NCBI GenBank assembly: GCA_964559125.1
Contig: CAZLGW010000027.1
Location: forward strand, 13,102-77,101
Direction: 5' to 3'
Length of the DNA: 64,000 bases
Source of the DNA: Ravibacter sp964559125
GTDB taxonomy: Bacteria; Bacteroidota; Bacteroidia; Cytophagales; Spirosomataceae
Below the pieces are notes generated by a model. It searched no databases. It saw only the letters and a list, made by a program, of their open reading frames with translations, and was not told where the DNA came from. The position numbers and the translations under genes were made by a program. Shown in pieces: positions 33,135 through 42,149 of the stretch (position 1 is the stretch's first letter; every line of letters starts with the position of its first letter).

Positions 33135-34949
33135 TTACTTATACAGCTCACTATGCAAACTCTTCAGTGTCCCTTCCGGGATCTTGATCACTTTCCTGTC
33201 GTAGGTGATCAGCCCGTTGGTCTCTATCTCCACATCGGTTGTCTGGGTGTAAACACCCGCAGAAAGGCCGCGTTTGATCAGCGGCTTCAGATCCTTCATG
33301 AGCCTGGTATACCGGTTGGTTAGCTCTTCCACATTCTTGAAGCTCTGGTACCCCCAGTTGTTTTTGTCCTGCCAGGTATGATCGGCAACCGGCAGGCCCA
33401 GTCCCCCGAATTCTCCCAACACGATGACCTGGCTTTTTCCAAACAGGTCGGGCCGCGGCATCACGGGATCGGGATAATTATGCATGTCGATAATATGACC
33501 GACCGGCTCAAAGTTACCGCCGCTGGCGCTGTTCACAAGCCGGGAAGGATCGTACTTCATCGTCCATTCGGTGATCTCCCTGGTTTTAAACTGTCCCCAG
33601 GCCTCGTTGAAAGGCACCCAGACTACAATAGAAGGGAAATGGTGGAAGGCATCCATGATCGCTTTCCATTCGGTTTTGTAGATGGCTTCCGATTCCGGGG
33701 TGCGGTCTTTATCGGTTTCGCGGCCCGTAATCCCCGGCCGCTGCTCCCACACGTTGCCGAGGTCGCCGCTGGGCATGTCCTGCCATACCAGCATTCCCAG
33801 CCTGTCGCAGTGATAATACCAACGCGCGGGTTCTACCTTGACGTGCTTCCTGATCATATTGAAGCCCATATCACGGGTTTTCTCAATATCGAAGAGCAGG
33901 GCTTCATCTGTAGGGGCGGTGTAAAGCCCATCGGGCCACCAGCCCTGGTCAAGGGGGCCGTACTGGAACAGGAATTTGTCATTGACGAGCATTCTCTGTA
34001 TGCCCTGTGCGTCGGGCTGCATGCTGATCTTGCGGATGGCGAAATAGCTTCCGGCCTCGTCCACGGCTTTCCCTTTCCTGAGCACAGATACCTTAAGGTT
34101 ATAAAGAAAAGGATTACCGGGCTCCCATATCCTGGCATTGGGAATGCTGAGCGCCACTTCCTTCCCTGGTTCGGCAGTAGCAGAAGCTATTTCGGTATTG
34201 CCGTCCAGGGCGGTGATCCTGACCTGGTCGCCCGCCTGGGCTCCATTGACAGACGCTTCAATTTTAACTGACTTTGTTTCAAGCTGAGGGGTTACTTTGA
34301 GCCCTCCGATATGGGTTTCCGGCACTGTTTCCAGCCAGACGGTCTGCCAGATACCGGTAACCGGCGTATACCAGATGCCGTGTGGTTTCTTTACCTGTTT
34401 TCCCCTGGGCTGAGGGCCGTCGTTGGATGGATCCCATACCCTCACTGTTATCTCCTGTGCTCCCGATTTTGCGAGCGCCGGGGTGATGTCGTAAGAAAAA
34501 GGATCATAGCCGCCTTTGTGAATTCCGACGCTTTTGCCATTCACGAAAACTTCCGATTCCCAGTCGACAGCGCCAAAATGGAGGATGAGCTTTTTGCCTT
34601 TCAGGCTTTTCGGAGCATTGAAGGTAGTTTTATACCAAAGTTCCTGGTCTTGTCCGACAGTCTTCCCGACGCCGGACAGGGCTGATTCCACTGCGAAAGG
34701 AACCAGTATTTTCCCCTGGAAGCCTGCTGGTTGAGACGATTTGCGCGGTACGATCGCATAGTCCCAAAGGCCGTTGAGGTTGGTCCACTCAGGCCTCGTC
34801 AGTTGTGGTCGCGGATATTCCGGCAGCGGGGATTTCGGATCGATTTTTTCTGCCCACGGAGTAAGGATCTTCGAACCGGCCGGCTTCCATTCCTGGGCGG
34901 AAGCCTGGGAAGAGGAAAGCAGACAGGCGGCAATGATTAGAAAACGCAT
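33135..34949 (-). CDS. Glycoside hydrolase family 2 enzyme (beta-galactosidase/glucuronidase type)
   Basis: A 604-residue GH2 enzyme with a signal peptide ending near ASAQ. It has a sugar-binding jelly-roll (about 45-215, LNGLWDYAI, FVNGKSVGIHKGGYDPF), an immunoglobulin-like domain (about 215-310), and a TIM-barrel with the acid/base Glu449 in WVPFNEAWG and the nucleophile Glu513 in VLGEFGGLG. It retains terminal beta-linked sugars as products by a double-displacement mechanism. The protein is shorter than classical LacZ. It is a single gene on the minus strand, and a TAACTTTG element just upstream suggests its own promoter. Exact substrate not determinable. Confidence 0.9.
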   Translation of the reverse strand: MRFLIIAACLLSSSQASAQEWKPAGSKILTPWAEKIDPKSPLPEYPRPQLTRPEWTNLNGLWDYAIVPRKSSQPAGFQGKILVPFAVESALSGVGKTVGQDQELWYKTTFNAPKSLKGKKLILHFGAVDWESEVFVNGKSVGIHKGGYDPFSYDITPALAKSGAQEITVRVWDPSNDGPQPRGKQVKKPHGIWYTPVTGIWQTVWLETVPETHIGGLKVTPQLETKSVKIEASVNGAQAGDQVRITALDGNTEIASATAEPGKEVALSIPNARIWEPGNPFLYNLKVSVLRKGKAVDEAGSYFAIRKISMQPDAQGIQRMLVNDKFLFQYGPLDQGWWPDGLYTAPTDEALLFDIEKTRDMGFNMIRKHVKVEPARWYYHCDRLGMLVWQDMPSGDLGNVWEQRPGITGRETDKDRTPESEAIYKTEWKAIMDAFHHFPSIVVWVPFNEAWGQFKTREITEWTMKYDPSRLVNSASGGNFEPVGHIIDMHNYPDPVMPRPDLFGKSQVIVLGEFGGLGLPVADHTWQDKNNWGYQSFKNVEELTNRYTRLMKDLKPLIKRGLSAGVYTQTTDVEIETNGLITYDRKVIKIPEGTLKSLHSELYK

Positions 34950-34987
34950 GATATTATGAAAGAGTTGTACGGCTTGGATGTAAGCAT

Positions 34988-34995
34988 CAAAGTTA
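34988..34995 (-). promoter_or_regulatory. Possible -7 element for the GH2 gene
   Basis: The minus strand reads TAACTTTG, an exact TAnnTTTG match 38 bases before the GH2 ATG. A -33 TTG at standard spacing is lacking. It lies between the acetolactate decarboxylase stop and the GH2 start, so GH2 may be transcribed independently. Confidence 0.35.
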
Positions 34996-35005
34996 GTATT
35001 TTCAT

Positions 35006-35824
35006 TTACTCCTTCTGTTCTACGGTTTTCAATTCTTCTTTGCGATTTTTGTTCAGGTCTGCGATGTCGTAGTCTTTATGTGTATTCAATTCTATCGTAA
35101 ATCCTTGCACCCGGTCGATTTCTATCGAAAGCGTGTCGGCCTCAAAGTCAAATACGTGTCCGCCCTGCTCCAGGCTTTCATCAACATAGTGCAGGTGATA
35201 GCCCGGTACGTTGGTGCGCGCGGTATAAACAGGTGAAACAAAACCTATACAGGTTCCCCTGGTGTCGGAAAAGGAGAACGAGGTCTGACCGCCTGCTGCC
35301 AGATAGGCAGCCAGTTCGGGGTAAGGTTTTGGGGCAGGGGCTACCGAACGGGCTTCTACTCTGCGGAAATTCCCCTTTAACCTGATGGCATATATTTTAT
35401 TTTCATTCAGGTAAGGAGATAGCTGGCTTTTAAGTCCTTCATAAGTAACGGACTTTCCCCGGATAGTGAGCACAGTATCGGGTTGGAAGAATTTAACGAA
35501 CGCCAGCGGGGTTTTGACGGTATCGGAAACTTCGATGATCTCTCCGTTTGCCCTCATCTTCAATACTTTGCCATCTATTACGATCATTTCTCCGTCCAGT
35601 CCGTTGAAGGTTCCTATACCGAAATCGCCGTGTTGTTTCAATTCGCCTGTAGAAAGGTTCCCGTCGAAAACACCGGCAAGAAGCGCATCGATAATAGAGT
35701 ATTGGAAAAGGAAATCGTTTGTTACGACGCCGGTATTTCCGGGTGTTGTTTCTGCCGGGGCGTTCGCGCCACGGCAAGATGCCAGCATAATTAAAACTAC
35801 GGCCAGGCAAGCATAAATTTTCAT
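35006..35824 (-). CDS. budA: Acetolactate decarboxylase, predicted lipoprotein
   Basis: A 272-residue alpha-acetolactate decarboxylase, which converts 2-acetolactate to acetoin and CO2. The zinc site is recognisable as His-x-His-x10-His in GYHLHYVDESLEQGGH, the same spacing as the three zinc histidines of characterised enzymes. FLFQYSIIDALLAGVFDG and GDFGIGTFNGLDGEM are family signatures. I chose the ATG that gives the N-terminus MKIYACLAVVLIMLASC with a lipobox (Cys17); a promoter-like element overlaps the longer alternative. Most enzymes of this family are cytoplasmic, so membrane anchoring is odd. No acetolactate synthase gene is present in the window. Confidence 0.88.
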   Translation of the reverse strand: MKIYACLAVVLIMLASCRGANAPAETTPGNTGVVTNDFLFQYSIIDALLAGVFDGNLSTGELKQHGDFGIGTFNGLDGEMIVIDGKVLKMRANGEIIEVSDTVKTPLAFVKFFQPDTVLTIRGKSVTYEGLKSQLSPYLNENKIYAIRLKGNFRRVEARSVAPAPKPYPELAAYLAAGGQTSFSFSDTRGTCIGFVSPVYTARTNVPGYHLHYVDESLEQGGHVFDFEADTLSIEIDRVQGFTIELNTHKDYDIADLNKNRKEELKTVEQKE

Positions 35825-35857
35825 CGGAAGAAAAGGGTTTATCTTTATAAATGAACG

Positions 35858-35885
35858 CAAAGGTAATCAGATTCTCTCTTGACAA
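35858..35885 (-). promoter_or_regulatory. Promoter of the acetolactate decarboxylase gene
   Basis: On the minus strand TTG is followed after 17 bases by TACCTTTG, matching the TTG/TAnnTTTG promoter form of the phylum. The -7 element ends 33 bases before the chosen ATG and overlaps the longer alternative start, supporting the shorter protein. Confidence 0.55.
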
Positions 35886-35944
35886 TACCCGCTTATCTTT
35901 TTCGTTACTTTAGCCAGTTGTTCTACTCGCGATAAAGCACCCTT

Positions 35945-36937
35945 ATGAAATTTACCCGGTTTGCAGCAGGTTTGATATTGCTATTTTGTGTCGCCCGTCA
36001 CCTGCCTGCCCAGCAGCTTAACCTGAGCCGTTTATTTTATCCCAACGCCACCCTCCGCGCCGAACATTATCCTTCCGCTCAGATGGGAGGCGGACATGAA
36101 TACGGACTGACACGAACCAGCGCGCTGGCACTGGTGCCGGTACAAAGCGAGGTGCAGGCCAGTTTCAGCCTGCGGAAGAAATTCGATCTCCGCGCTGTTC
36201 ATACCCTTATGTACGGGCATTATAGCCAGGTATCCCCGGTTTTTGACCAGGCAAAGGATCCGCTCAACGGCTATAAGGCGGTTTCCCTGGGGGTAATCAG
36301 GCTGCAGGCAAGCCTTAAAGACAGACTTTGGGTATATGGGGGCGGACTGGGTATTTCCGAATCAAACGAAACATTTTTCTCTCCCCGTCCCCACCTTTGG
36401 GGAGGAGCGGCGAGAATGCATATCCTGGGACTGCAGACTCAGCTTATGTACGGGTCGGTGCTGGCCTACAACCAGAAATTTCTCGTGATACCCGTCTTCG
36501 GGATCAACAAGCGATTCAATAAAAAATGGCGGGCTACTGCGATCCTGCCTTTTACAGCTACCGTAAAGTATAACGCCGAAAAATGGTTTAGCATGGAAGC
36601 CGTTGCCGGTCTGAACGGCTACAGCAGCGGCTTTAAGATAGCGACTCCCGCAACCCCGGAGTCGGAGCGGCTTAACAGGCAGAATTACAGGCACGTAAAG
36701 GCAGGTATTGCCGCCAATGCACACCTGCTGTCGGTGTTTAACGTCTCGCTCGAGGCAGGGGTCACTACTTTCAGAAATCTGAAAAATGTGGGAGAAACAG
36801 GTCATGCGCTGGATGCCTGGCAACCTGCCATGACACCTTATATAGGGGCCAGCGTGAGGTACATTACTTCCAGATCGAAGCTGTCGTCAAAATTCACCCG
36901 TAGGATGGGCATTGCCGAAAACGGCTTGAATTGGTAA
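35945..36937 (+). CDS. Outer-membrane beta-barrel-like protein (DUF6268-like)
   Basis: A 330-residue protein with a signal peptide (cleavage near LPAQQ). The rest alternates short hydrophobic strands with turns, as in small outer-membrane barrels (VQASFSLRKKFDLRAVHTLMYGHY, WRATAILPFTATVKYN, FNVSLEAGVTTFRNL). The pattern resembles DUF6268 proteins of Bacteroidota, which have no known role. It is divergent from the acetolactate decarboxylase gene and 47 bases upstream of the heptose kinase gene, so it might be co-transcribed with the latter. Envelope function is inference. Confidence 0.6.
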   Translation: MKFTRFAAGLILLFCVARHLPAQQLNLSRLFYPNATLRAEHYPSAQMGGGHEYGLTRTSALALVPVQSEVQASFSLRKKFDLRAVHTLMYGHYSQVSPVFDQAKDPLNGYKAVSLGVIRLQASLKDRLWVYGGGLGISESNETFFSPRPHLWGGAARMHILGLQTQLMYGSVLAYNQKFLVIPVFGINKRFNKKWRATAILPFTATVKYNAEKWFSMEAVAGLNGYSSGFKIATPATPESERLNRQNYRHVKAGIAANAHLLSVFNVSLEAGVTTFRNLKNVGETGHALDAWQPAMTPYIGASVRYITSRSKLSSKFTRRMGIAENGLNW

Positions 36938-36984
36938 GAAAAATACAGACCTTTGCGATGAATTAAACAGTATTGATCTTTTTA

Positions 36985-37977
36985 ATGAAGTCGATAGAGC
37001 AGATATTTGAATCTTTTAACTCCCTGCGGGTCCTTGTTGTGGGCGATGTGATGCTCGATTCCTATGTTTGGGGAAAGGTGGAACGTATTTCACCGGAAGC
37101 CCCGGTTCCGGTGGTTTCGGTAAAAAGCAGGGAGCTCCGGTTGGGAGGAGCGGGAAATGTTCTCCTCAATCTTCAGTCGCTCGGCGCCGAGGCATTCGTC
37201 TGCACTGTGATCGGGGATGATGAGTACGGTCAGAAGCTGTATACCCTCTTAAAAGAAAAAGGGCTCAATTGCGAAGGGCTGCTTAAAAGTGCGGACAGGG
37301 TCACTACTGTAAAGGAAAGAGTGATAGCCGGATCGCAGCATGTGGTCCGCATAGACAGTGAGACAGAGGAACCTGTTTCGGAAGCCGACAGGGAACGCCT
37401 GATCAGTAAAGCAGTCGAGCTTATACCTTCCTGCGATGTCATATTGTTTGAAGACTATGACAAGGGCGTACTGGACCCCGCTACAATTTCGGCTATTACC
37501 GGTTTTGCCCGCGAGCACGATGTCCCGACCGTGGTGGATCCGAAAAAGAAAAACTTTCTAGCCTATAAAAATGTGACGCTTTTCAAGCCTAACCTCAAAG
37601 AACTGAGAGAGGGCTTCAAAAAGGATTTCGATATAGACAACCGGCAGGAATTTGAGGCTGTCGTCTCCGAGCTGGTAAAGGGCTTATCGGCTAAAGGTGC
37701 GCTCATTACGCAATCAGAACGAGGCGTTTTTATATTGTCCGACGGTCAGAAGCATCATATCAAGGCTCATAAACGTAAAGTGACCGACGTGTCGGGCGCA
37801 GGCGATACGGTGATCAGCATCGCGGCATGTTGCGTAGCGCTGGGGTTATCTCCGCTCCAGACGGCTGTTCTTTCCAACCTGGGCGGCGGACTTGTCTGCG
37901 AATATGTTGGGGCTGTCCCGATAGATAAGGCCGTGCTGCTGAAGGAAGCATTGAAAGGAGAAAGCGAGATAGACTGA
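36985..37977 (+). CDS. hldA: D-glycero-beta-D-manno-heptose-7-phosphate kinase (HldE/RfaE kinase domain)
   Basis: A 330-residue PfkB-family kinase. VLVVGDVMLDSYVWGKVERISPEAPVPVV at the N-terminus is typical of the heptose-7-phosphate kinases, and the PfkB anion-hole motif DVSGAGDTVIS holds the catalytic Asp. It phosphorylates heptose-7-phosphate at C1 for the synthesis of ADP-heptose used in LPS core or S-layer glycans. The nucleotidyltransferase half found in bifunctional HldE is absent, so a separate HldC is expected elsewhere. I chose the ATG; a TTG four codons earlier extends the frame. A strong terminator follows the stop. Confidence 0.88.
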   Translation: MKSIEQIFESFNSLRVLVVGDVMLDSYVWGKVERISPEAPVPVVSVKSRELRLGGAGNVLLNLQSLGAEAFVCTVIGDDEYGQKLYTLLKEKGLNCEGLLKSADRVTTVKERVIAGSQHVVRIDSETEEPVSEADRERLISKAVELIPSCDVILFEDYDKGVLDPATISAITGFAREHDVPTVVDPKKKNFLAYKNVTLFKPNLKELREGFKKDFDIDNRQEFEAVVSELVKGLSAKGALITQSERGVFILSDGQKHHIKAHKRKVTDVSGAGDTVISIAACCVALGLSPLQTAVLSNLGGGLVCEYVGAVPIDKAVLLKEALKGESEID

Positions 37978-37988
37978 ACAGCATAAAA

Positions 37989-38011
37989 AAACGGGGCGAA
38001 TGGCCCCGTTT
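37989..38011. terminator. Bidirectional rho-independent terminator
   Basis: AAACGGGGC, loop GAATG, GCCCCGTTT: a 9-base GC-rich stem with A-run on one side and T on the other, between the convergent heptose kinase and hibernation factor genes. Confidence 0.85.
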
Positions 38012-38030
38012 CCTCTTTCCAGAAATATGT

Positions 38031-38399
38031 CTATACTATTTCCTCTACGTCGTCTGTCTCTACGCTGACCGCTAACGGCTTCCTGCTCCTTACATCCGAC
38101 CTTTTGTTCTTGAATTTTTTTATTTTCATTTTGAGCGTATCGATCGCGAGGTCTGTTGCTTCTTCAAAGGTTGTACCCTCTTCGCTGACAAAGACGCTTC
38201 CGCCGGGGACATACAACTTCACTTCCACCACTTTTTTCTGGACTTTACTGGTCTCTCCCTTGTCGAGTTTGAGGAAAACATCACCGCTGGTAATGTTGTC
38301 ATAGAATGTTTCCAGTTTATTCATTTTGTTTTGAATAAAAGCTAACAACCTCTCGTCCGCATTAAATCGAACGGCTTGCATCTGCAGTCTCATACGCAT
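38031..38399 (-). CDS. hpf: Ribosome hibernation promoting factor (HPF/RaiA family)
   Basis: A 122-residue protein of the YfiA/HPF family that binds the 30S subunit and stops translation in stationary phase. The signature FNADERLLAFIQNKMNKLETFYDNITSGDVFLKLD and VEVKLYVPGG...FVSEEGTTFEEATDLAIDTLKMKIKKFK matches the beta-alpha-beta3-alpha domain. It is a short form without the long HPF dimerisation tail, ending in an acidic EVETDDVEEIV-like stretch. The AT-rich upstream region likely holds its promoter but no clear consensus element is seen. Confidence 0.9.
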   Translation of the reverse strand: MRMRLQMQAVRFNADERLLAFIQNKMNKLETFYDNITSGDVFLKLDKGETSKVQKKVVEVKLYVPGGSVFVSEEGTTFEEATDLAIDTLKMKIKKFKNKRSDVRSRKPLAVSVETDDVEEIV

Positions 38400-38699
38400 C
38401 TGAATTTAAGTGAATAACTAAACTCTTACTAAAATCAATTAATTAAATTAACTAAAGGATAATGTCAATGTCAAGCGAAACAGGGGGTTTATTTTCCCCG
38501 TTTCGGAATAGCCTGAATATGAGGAATCAAAGGGAAAATTGCGGCTATCATCTGTTTTCAGAGGCGCTGCAAAGATCCGGCCCGATAGCTATTGGTCAGG
38601 TTATTTTCTACCCGGTTGTATCCCTGAATAATGGGGGACAAAAGATGTGTAGCATCAGGGGGCTACCAGACCGATCGAGCCTACGGCTCTGCATCGCGG
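38400..38699. other. 300-base intergenic region without a supported gene
   Basis: Between the hibernation factor start and the DUF4286 stop. The part next to the hibernation factor is AT-rich and probably promoter. The rest holds one imperfect hairpin and otherwise nothing I recognise. An 81-codon plus-strand frame here has no protein-like character. No tRNA or known small RNA fold could be identified. Confidence 0.5.
38476..38505 (-). terminator. Imperfect hairpin in the DUF4286-hpf gap
   Basis: CGAAAC then GGGG pairs with CCCC then GTTTCG around a T-rich loop, with one bulged A. It lies downstream of the DUF4286 gene on the minus strand and could terminate it before the hibernation factor gene. 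No U-run follows, so the call is modest. Confidence 0.4.
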
Positions 38700-39002
38700 T
38701 CACATAATTTTAAGCAGCGTCTGGAAATAAAGCACCTGGCCGGGAAAGGCGTCCGTCATCAGGGATTGCAGCCGGGGATCGTGCTTCTCAAGGAATTCTT
38801 CGGCAGCGGGCAGCGTATCGATCTCGGTCTGGATAGTATAGGTAACGCCATCGCTCTCAACTTCCGTGAGCAATTTCAGGAACCGGCATGACCTGACGCC
38901 CGGGAGTTCCCTTACAGCAGGTACGTGGTGCTCCTGTATCCATAGCGCCCATTTTGCGTCTGATGACGGCGCTACACTATAAGTAGTGTTGTGTATGATC
39001 AT
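38700..39002 (-). CDS. DUF4286 family protein
   Basis: A 100-residue cytoplasmic protein matching the DUF4286 pattern: MIIHNTTYSVAPSSDAKWALWIQEHHVPAV at the N-terminus, and SYTIQTEID-like and EEFLEKHDP segments in the middle. It is a ferredoxin-like small fold common in Bacteroidota with unknown role. It is a single gene, divergent from the dimethylformamidase-like gene. Confidence 0.8.
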   Translation of the reverse strand: MIIHNTTYSVAPSSDAKWALWIQEHHVPAVRELPGVRSCRFLKLLTEVESDGVTYTIQTEIDTLPAAEEFLEKHDPRLQSLMTDAFPGQVLYFQTLLKIM

Positions 39003-39112
39003 CTTCCAATCAATTTCCCCGCAAGTTAGTTTGCGTATTCAAAATTGAGTATATTTTGCCTGCAAAACTCGTTTTATAACCGTCTACAAATAAACCTAAA
39101 TACTTTTAGACC

Positions 39113-40636
39113 ATGAAAAAATCAGGATCTCCGAAGCTTACGCGGCGCCGGGCCATCCAGATAGCTGCCACCGGTGGACTTTCCCTGTCGCTGGACCCTA
39201 AGTTTGAAACCCGGAGGAGTAACAGGATTGTTGAGGAAAATAAAAAACCGGGCACACGCGACTGGCAACTGACGCGGGTGCGGTACGATAAAAGCGAGCA
39301 GCGGACGACTCTGATCGAAGGGTACTGCTCCAGGCAAAGCGTAAGGGCTGGAGAGAAGCTCGATATCATGGTTTCTACAGATCCGGCCATTCCTTATCAG
39401 TTGGATATTTTCCGGACAGGGTATTATGGGGGTACCGGTGGGCGCCTCATGAAAAGCATAGGTCCTTTACAGGGAAAGCCGCAAACTGTGCCCGCCCCGC
39501 TCGAAAAAAACCTTCATGAATGCAGTTGGGAGGTCTCGACAAGCTTCGTGATCCCCAACGACTGGCTGAGCGGCGTCTATATAGGCAAGTTAAAAACACT
39601 GCCCGGGCGTGAGGATCTGCCTTATTGGGAAAGCTACATCATCTTTATTGTCACCGACGACCGCCCGGTAGACCTGCTGTTCCAGTGCTCGGACAATACC
39701 TGGCAGGCCTATAACAGGTGGCCGAGTAATTATTCGCTCTATACGCATCCGAAAGGGGTACAGGGGCCCTGGGCCGCGGTCAGCTTCGACAGGCCCTACG
39801 GACGCCAGTCCCAATACATGGATATCGTAAACGATCCGCTTTCGTTCGGGTCGGGAGAGTTCATTTCTTTTGAACGCCCGTTTTCCTATTTCCTGGAAGG
39901 GGAAGGGTATGATGTTTCCTATTGCGCCAATTGCGATATGCTGACGCCCGACCGGGCCCTGAAAGCAAAGGCCTTCCTGAGTGTAGGGCATGATGAGTAT
40001 TGGGACATCCGCCAGTTCAGAAGTGTCGAAAAGCTGAAGGAAAGCGGCGTCAACCTCCTGTTTTTTTCCGGGAATACCCTTTGCTGGGTTTCCCCTTATT
40101 CAGACAGCAGCTCCGGGCTGCCTAACAGGCGGCTCTTCCGGGGTGGGCCTTACGGCGCCGGTAATTATTATGCCGAGGACAGGCAAAAGCTGTTCGGGCC
40201 GTACCCCGAACGCGGTCCCGACGAAGGACTTCTCATGGGCGTGCGTAATATCCGGCCGGTAAACGGCGGAGGCGACTGGATCATTGTCAATCCTTCCCAC
40301 TGGATCTTTAAAGGTACCGGGGTAAAGAAAGGTGACAGGATCCCGGGCCTTATAGGCTGGGAATTCCATGGCGATGCGCCCGATCTGCCGGGGCTGGAAG
40401 TGGTAGCAGAAGGAATTGCATGGCAGGGAGGCGATAATCCTTCCAAATGGCAGAGCGTTGTGTATGACGGGCCTAAGAACAATTTTATTTTTAACGCATC
40501 GACTATTTTCTGGGCGCAGGGACTGAGCAGTCCGCCCGGGCATTCCCTGCCGTGGTCGCACTATAGCCGGCCGCACGGTCCCGATGCCCGCGTGCAGCAG
40601 ATTACCAGGAACCTGCTTGACAGGGCCATCGGATAA
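39113..40636 (+). CDS. N,N-dimethylformamidase beta-subunit-like protein, Tat-exported
   Basis: A 507-residue protein of the N,N-dimethylformamidase large-subunit-like family. Recognisable segments: DIFRTGYYGGTGGRLM, LLFQCSDNTWQAYNRWPSNYSLY, VSYCANCDMLT, FLSVGHDEYW and LFFSGNTLCWVSPY. The N-terminus LTRRRAIQIAATGGLSL looks like a twin-arginine signal. True dimethylformamidases use a mononuclear iron site in this subunit plus a small subunit; no small subunit gene is beside it. Relatives in Bacteroidota are usually of unknown substrate, and amide hydrolysis is only inferred. Confidence 0.78.
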   Translation: MKKSGSPKLTRRRAIQIAATGGLSLSLDPKFETRRSNRIVEENKKPGTRDWQLTRVRYDKSEQRTTLIEGYCSRQSVRAGEKLDIMVSTDPAIPYQLDIFRTGYYGGTGGRLMKSIGPLQGKPQTVPAPLEKNLHECSWEVSTSFVIPNDWLSGVYIGKLKTLPGREDLPYWESYIIFIVTDDRPVDLLFQCSDNTWQAYNRWPSNYSLYTHPKGVQGPWAAVSFDRPYGRQSQYMDIVNDPLSFGSGEFISFERPFSYFLEGEGYDVSYCANCDMLTPDRALKAKAFLSVGHDEYWDIRQFRSVEKLKESGVNLLFFSGNTLCWVSPYSDSSSGLPNRRLFRGGPYGAGNYYAEDRQKLFGPYPERGPDEGLLMGVRNIRPVNGGGDWIIVNPSHWIFKGTGVKKGDRIPGLIGWEFHGDAPDLPGLEVVAEGIAWQGGDNPSKWQSVVYDGPKNNFIFNASTIFWAQGLSSPPGHSLPWSHYSRPHGPDARVQQITRNLLDRAIG

Positions 40637-40764
40637 AAAGAAGATGTTTAAGCCATACAACCTGCCTGAACGTAACCTGGCTGATAGCTGATAATTTGTT
40701 TTCTACCAATTGGTGACTATCTTGAGGGTTTTATTTTTTTCAAACCCCTTAACCGACAATAGAA

Positions 40765-42012
40765 ATGCGTTTTAGAATTTCAGCTTTGCAGATCTTTTTA
40801 CCTTCACTGGTATTTTTGCTCCTGGCGTGCAATACCGGCGAAAAGCCGGCGGAAGGCGGAAAGACAATTTCACTTTTTAACGGGAAGAACCTGGACGGAT
40901 GGTACAAATACCTGAAAAGCACGGGCAGGGACAACGATCCGAAAAATGTATTTACTGTAAGTGGGGGAGAGATATTTATCACAGGTGAAGATTACGGGTG
41001 CATTACTACGGAAGAAGAGTACGAAAACTACCGCCTGGTAGTGGATTTTAAATGGGGTGAAAAGACCTATGAGCCGCGGGTAGACAGAGCCCGGGATAAC
41101 GGTGTGCTTATTCACTCGGTTGGGGAAGACGGGGCGTTCAGCGGCTCGTGGATGTACTCTATCGAGTGCCAGATCATAGAAGGAGGAACCGGCGATTTCC
41201 TGGTGGTGGGCGACGGCAGCGATACTTACGCACTGACCGCAATGGTAGCGAACCCCGACAAGCAAGGCGCTAAGCTCTATCAATCGGGAGGACGCCCGGC
41301 TACCATTCACAGCGGACGTATCGACTGGTTTGCCAGGTCTCCGGTCTGGAAGGATACTGTCGATTTCAGAGGGAAGCATGACATAGAAAAGCCTGTAGGC
41401 GAGTGGAATACGATGGAAGTGGTGGCTTTCGGCGACAAAGTGGATATCTTTCTGAACGGCCAGCTTGTCAACCAGGCGTTCGATGTCCGCCCGGCAAAAG
41501 GAAGGATCCAGATCCAGTCGGAAGGAGCCGAAATGTACGTCAGAAAAGTAGAGCTTACCCCTATAACCGAATATAACCCGGATTACGTCAATAATCCGGA
41601 GGTTGTAAAGCAAGGCTCAGACGGGGCGATGACGCTCTGGGCCCAGTCGGGTGTCGGTGTCGGCCCGAAAATCAAGTATATGCCCGAATGGGAGGCGTTC
41701 GGTTGGTTTACAGAAGCCGATTACGTACAGTGGGAAGCCGACATAACCAAAGAAGGACAATATGATGTGATCATGGAATGGTCGGTATCCGACAATTCAG
41801 CGGGAAATCCGTATGTGCTGGAAGCTAACGGAAAGGAACTGCTGAAGGGTAATGTCGGGAAATCCGGCTCCTGGGAAGATTTTAAAACCGAGAAAATCGG
41901 GACGGTTACCCTGGAGAAAGGTAAGCAGAATATCATATTCAAGCCCGACCCATCGCTTGAGAAGGCGGGAATGCTGGATCTGAGAAAGCTGGAATTTGTA
42001 CCTGCGGGTTAG
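40765..42012 (+). CDS. DUF1080 (3-keto-disaccharide hydrolase-like) lipoprotein with C-terminal CBM-like domain
   Basis: A 415-residue lipoprotein (lipobox LLAC, Cys22). Residues 34-270 are a DUF1080 concanavalin-like domain: ISLFNGKNLDGWYKY, DNGVLIHSVGEDGAFSGSWMYSIECQIIEGGTGDF, EWNTMEVVAFGDKVDIFLNGQLVNQA, GRIQIQSEGAEMYVRKVEL. Some DUF1080 proteins hydrolyse 3-keto-glycosides. The C-terminal 130 residues (WFTEADYVQWEADITKEGQYDVIMEW to the end) form a beta-sandwich like carbohydrate-binding modules. It stands alone, though two FAD oxidoreductases that could form keto sugars are encoded 17 kb away on the same strand. Confidence 0.85.
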   Translation: MRFRISALQIFLPSLVFLLLACNTGEKPAEGGKTISLFNGKNLDGWYKYLKSTGRDNDPKNVFTVSGGEIFITGEDYGCITTEEEYENYRLVVDFKWGEKTYEPRVDRARDNGVLIHSVGEDGAFSGSWMYSIECQIIEGGTGDFLVVGDGSDTYALTAMVANPDKQGAKLYQSGGRPATIHSGRIDWFARSPVWKDTVDFRGKHDIEKPVGEWNTMEVVAFGDKVDIFLNGQLVNQAFDVRPAKGRIQIQSEGAEMYVRKVELTPITEYNPDYVNNPEVVKQGSDGAMTLWAQSGVGVGPKIKYMPEWEAFGWFTEADYVQWEADITKEGQYDVIMEWSVSDNSAGNPYVLEANGKELLKGNVGKSGSWEDFKTEKIGTVTLEKGKQNIIFKPDPSLEKAGMLDLRKLEFVPAG

Positions 42013-42149
42013 GGAGAGAGGAGTGACATGGCCGGACGAGACTTTAAGGTATCAGAGAGTTTAAAACCTTACGACAGAGTTCAGGTATGTGCTCGTTCTT
42101 TTGTTAAAAAAATGTTACAACTATAGGGGCAGACTATATTAAGAGGGTG

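Noticed and set aside
38462..38707. An 81-codon plus-strand open frame upstream of the hibernation factor
   Set aside because: No start signal, no protein-like composition, overlaps the DUF4286 stop region and a hairpin; better explained as non-coding.
39044..39056. Promoter-like TATATTTTG before the dimethylformamidase-like gene
   Set aside because: The element has one base too many between TA and TTTG and the -33 spacing is poor.
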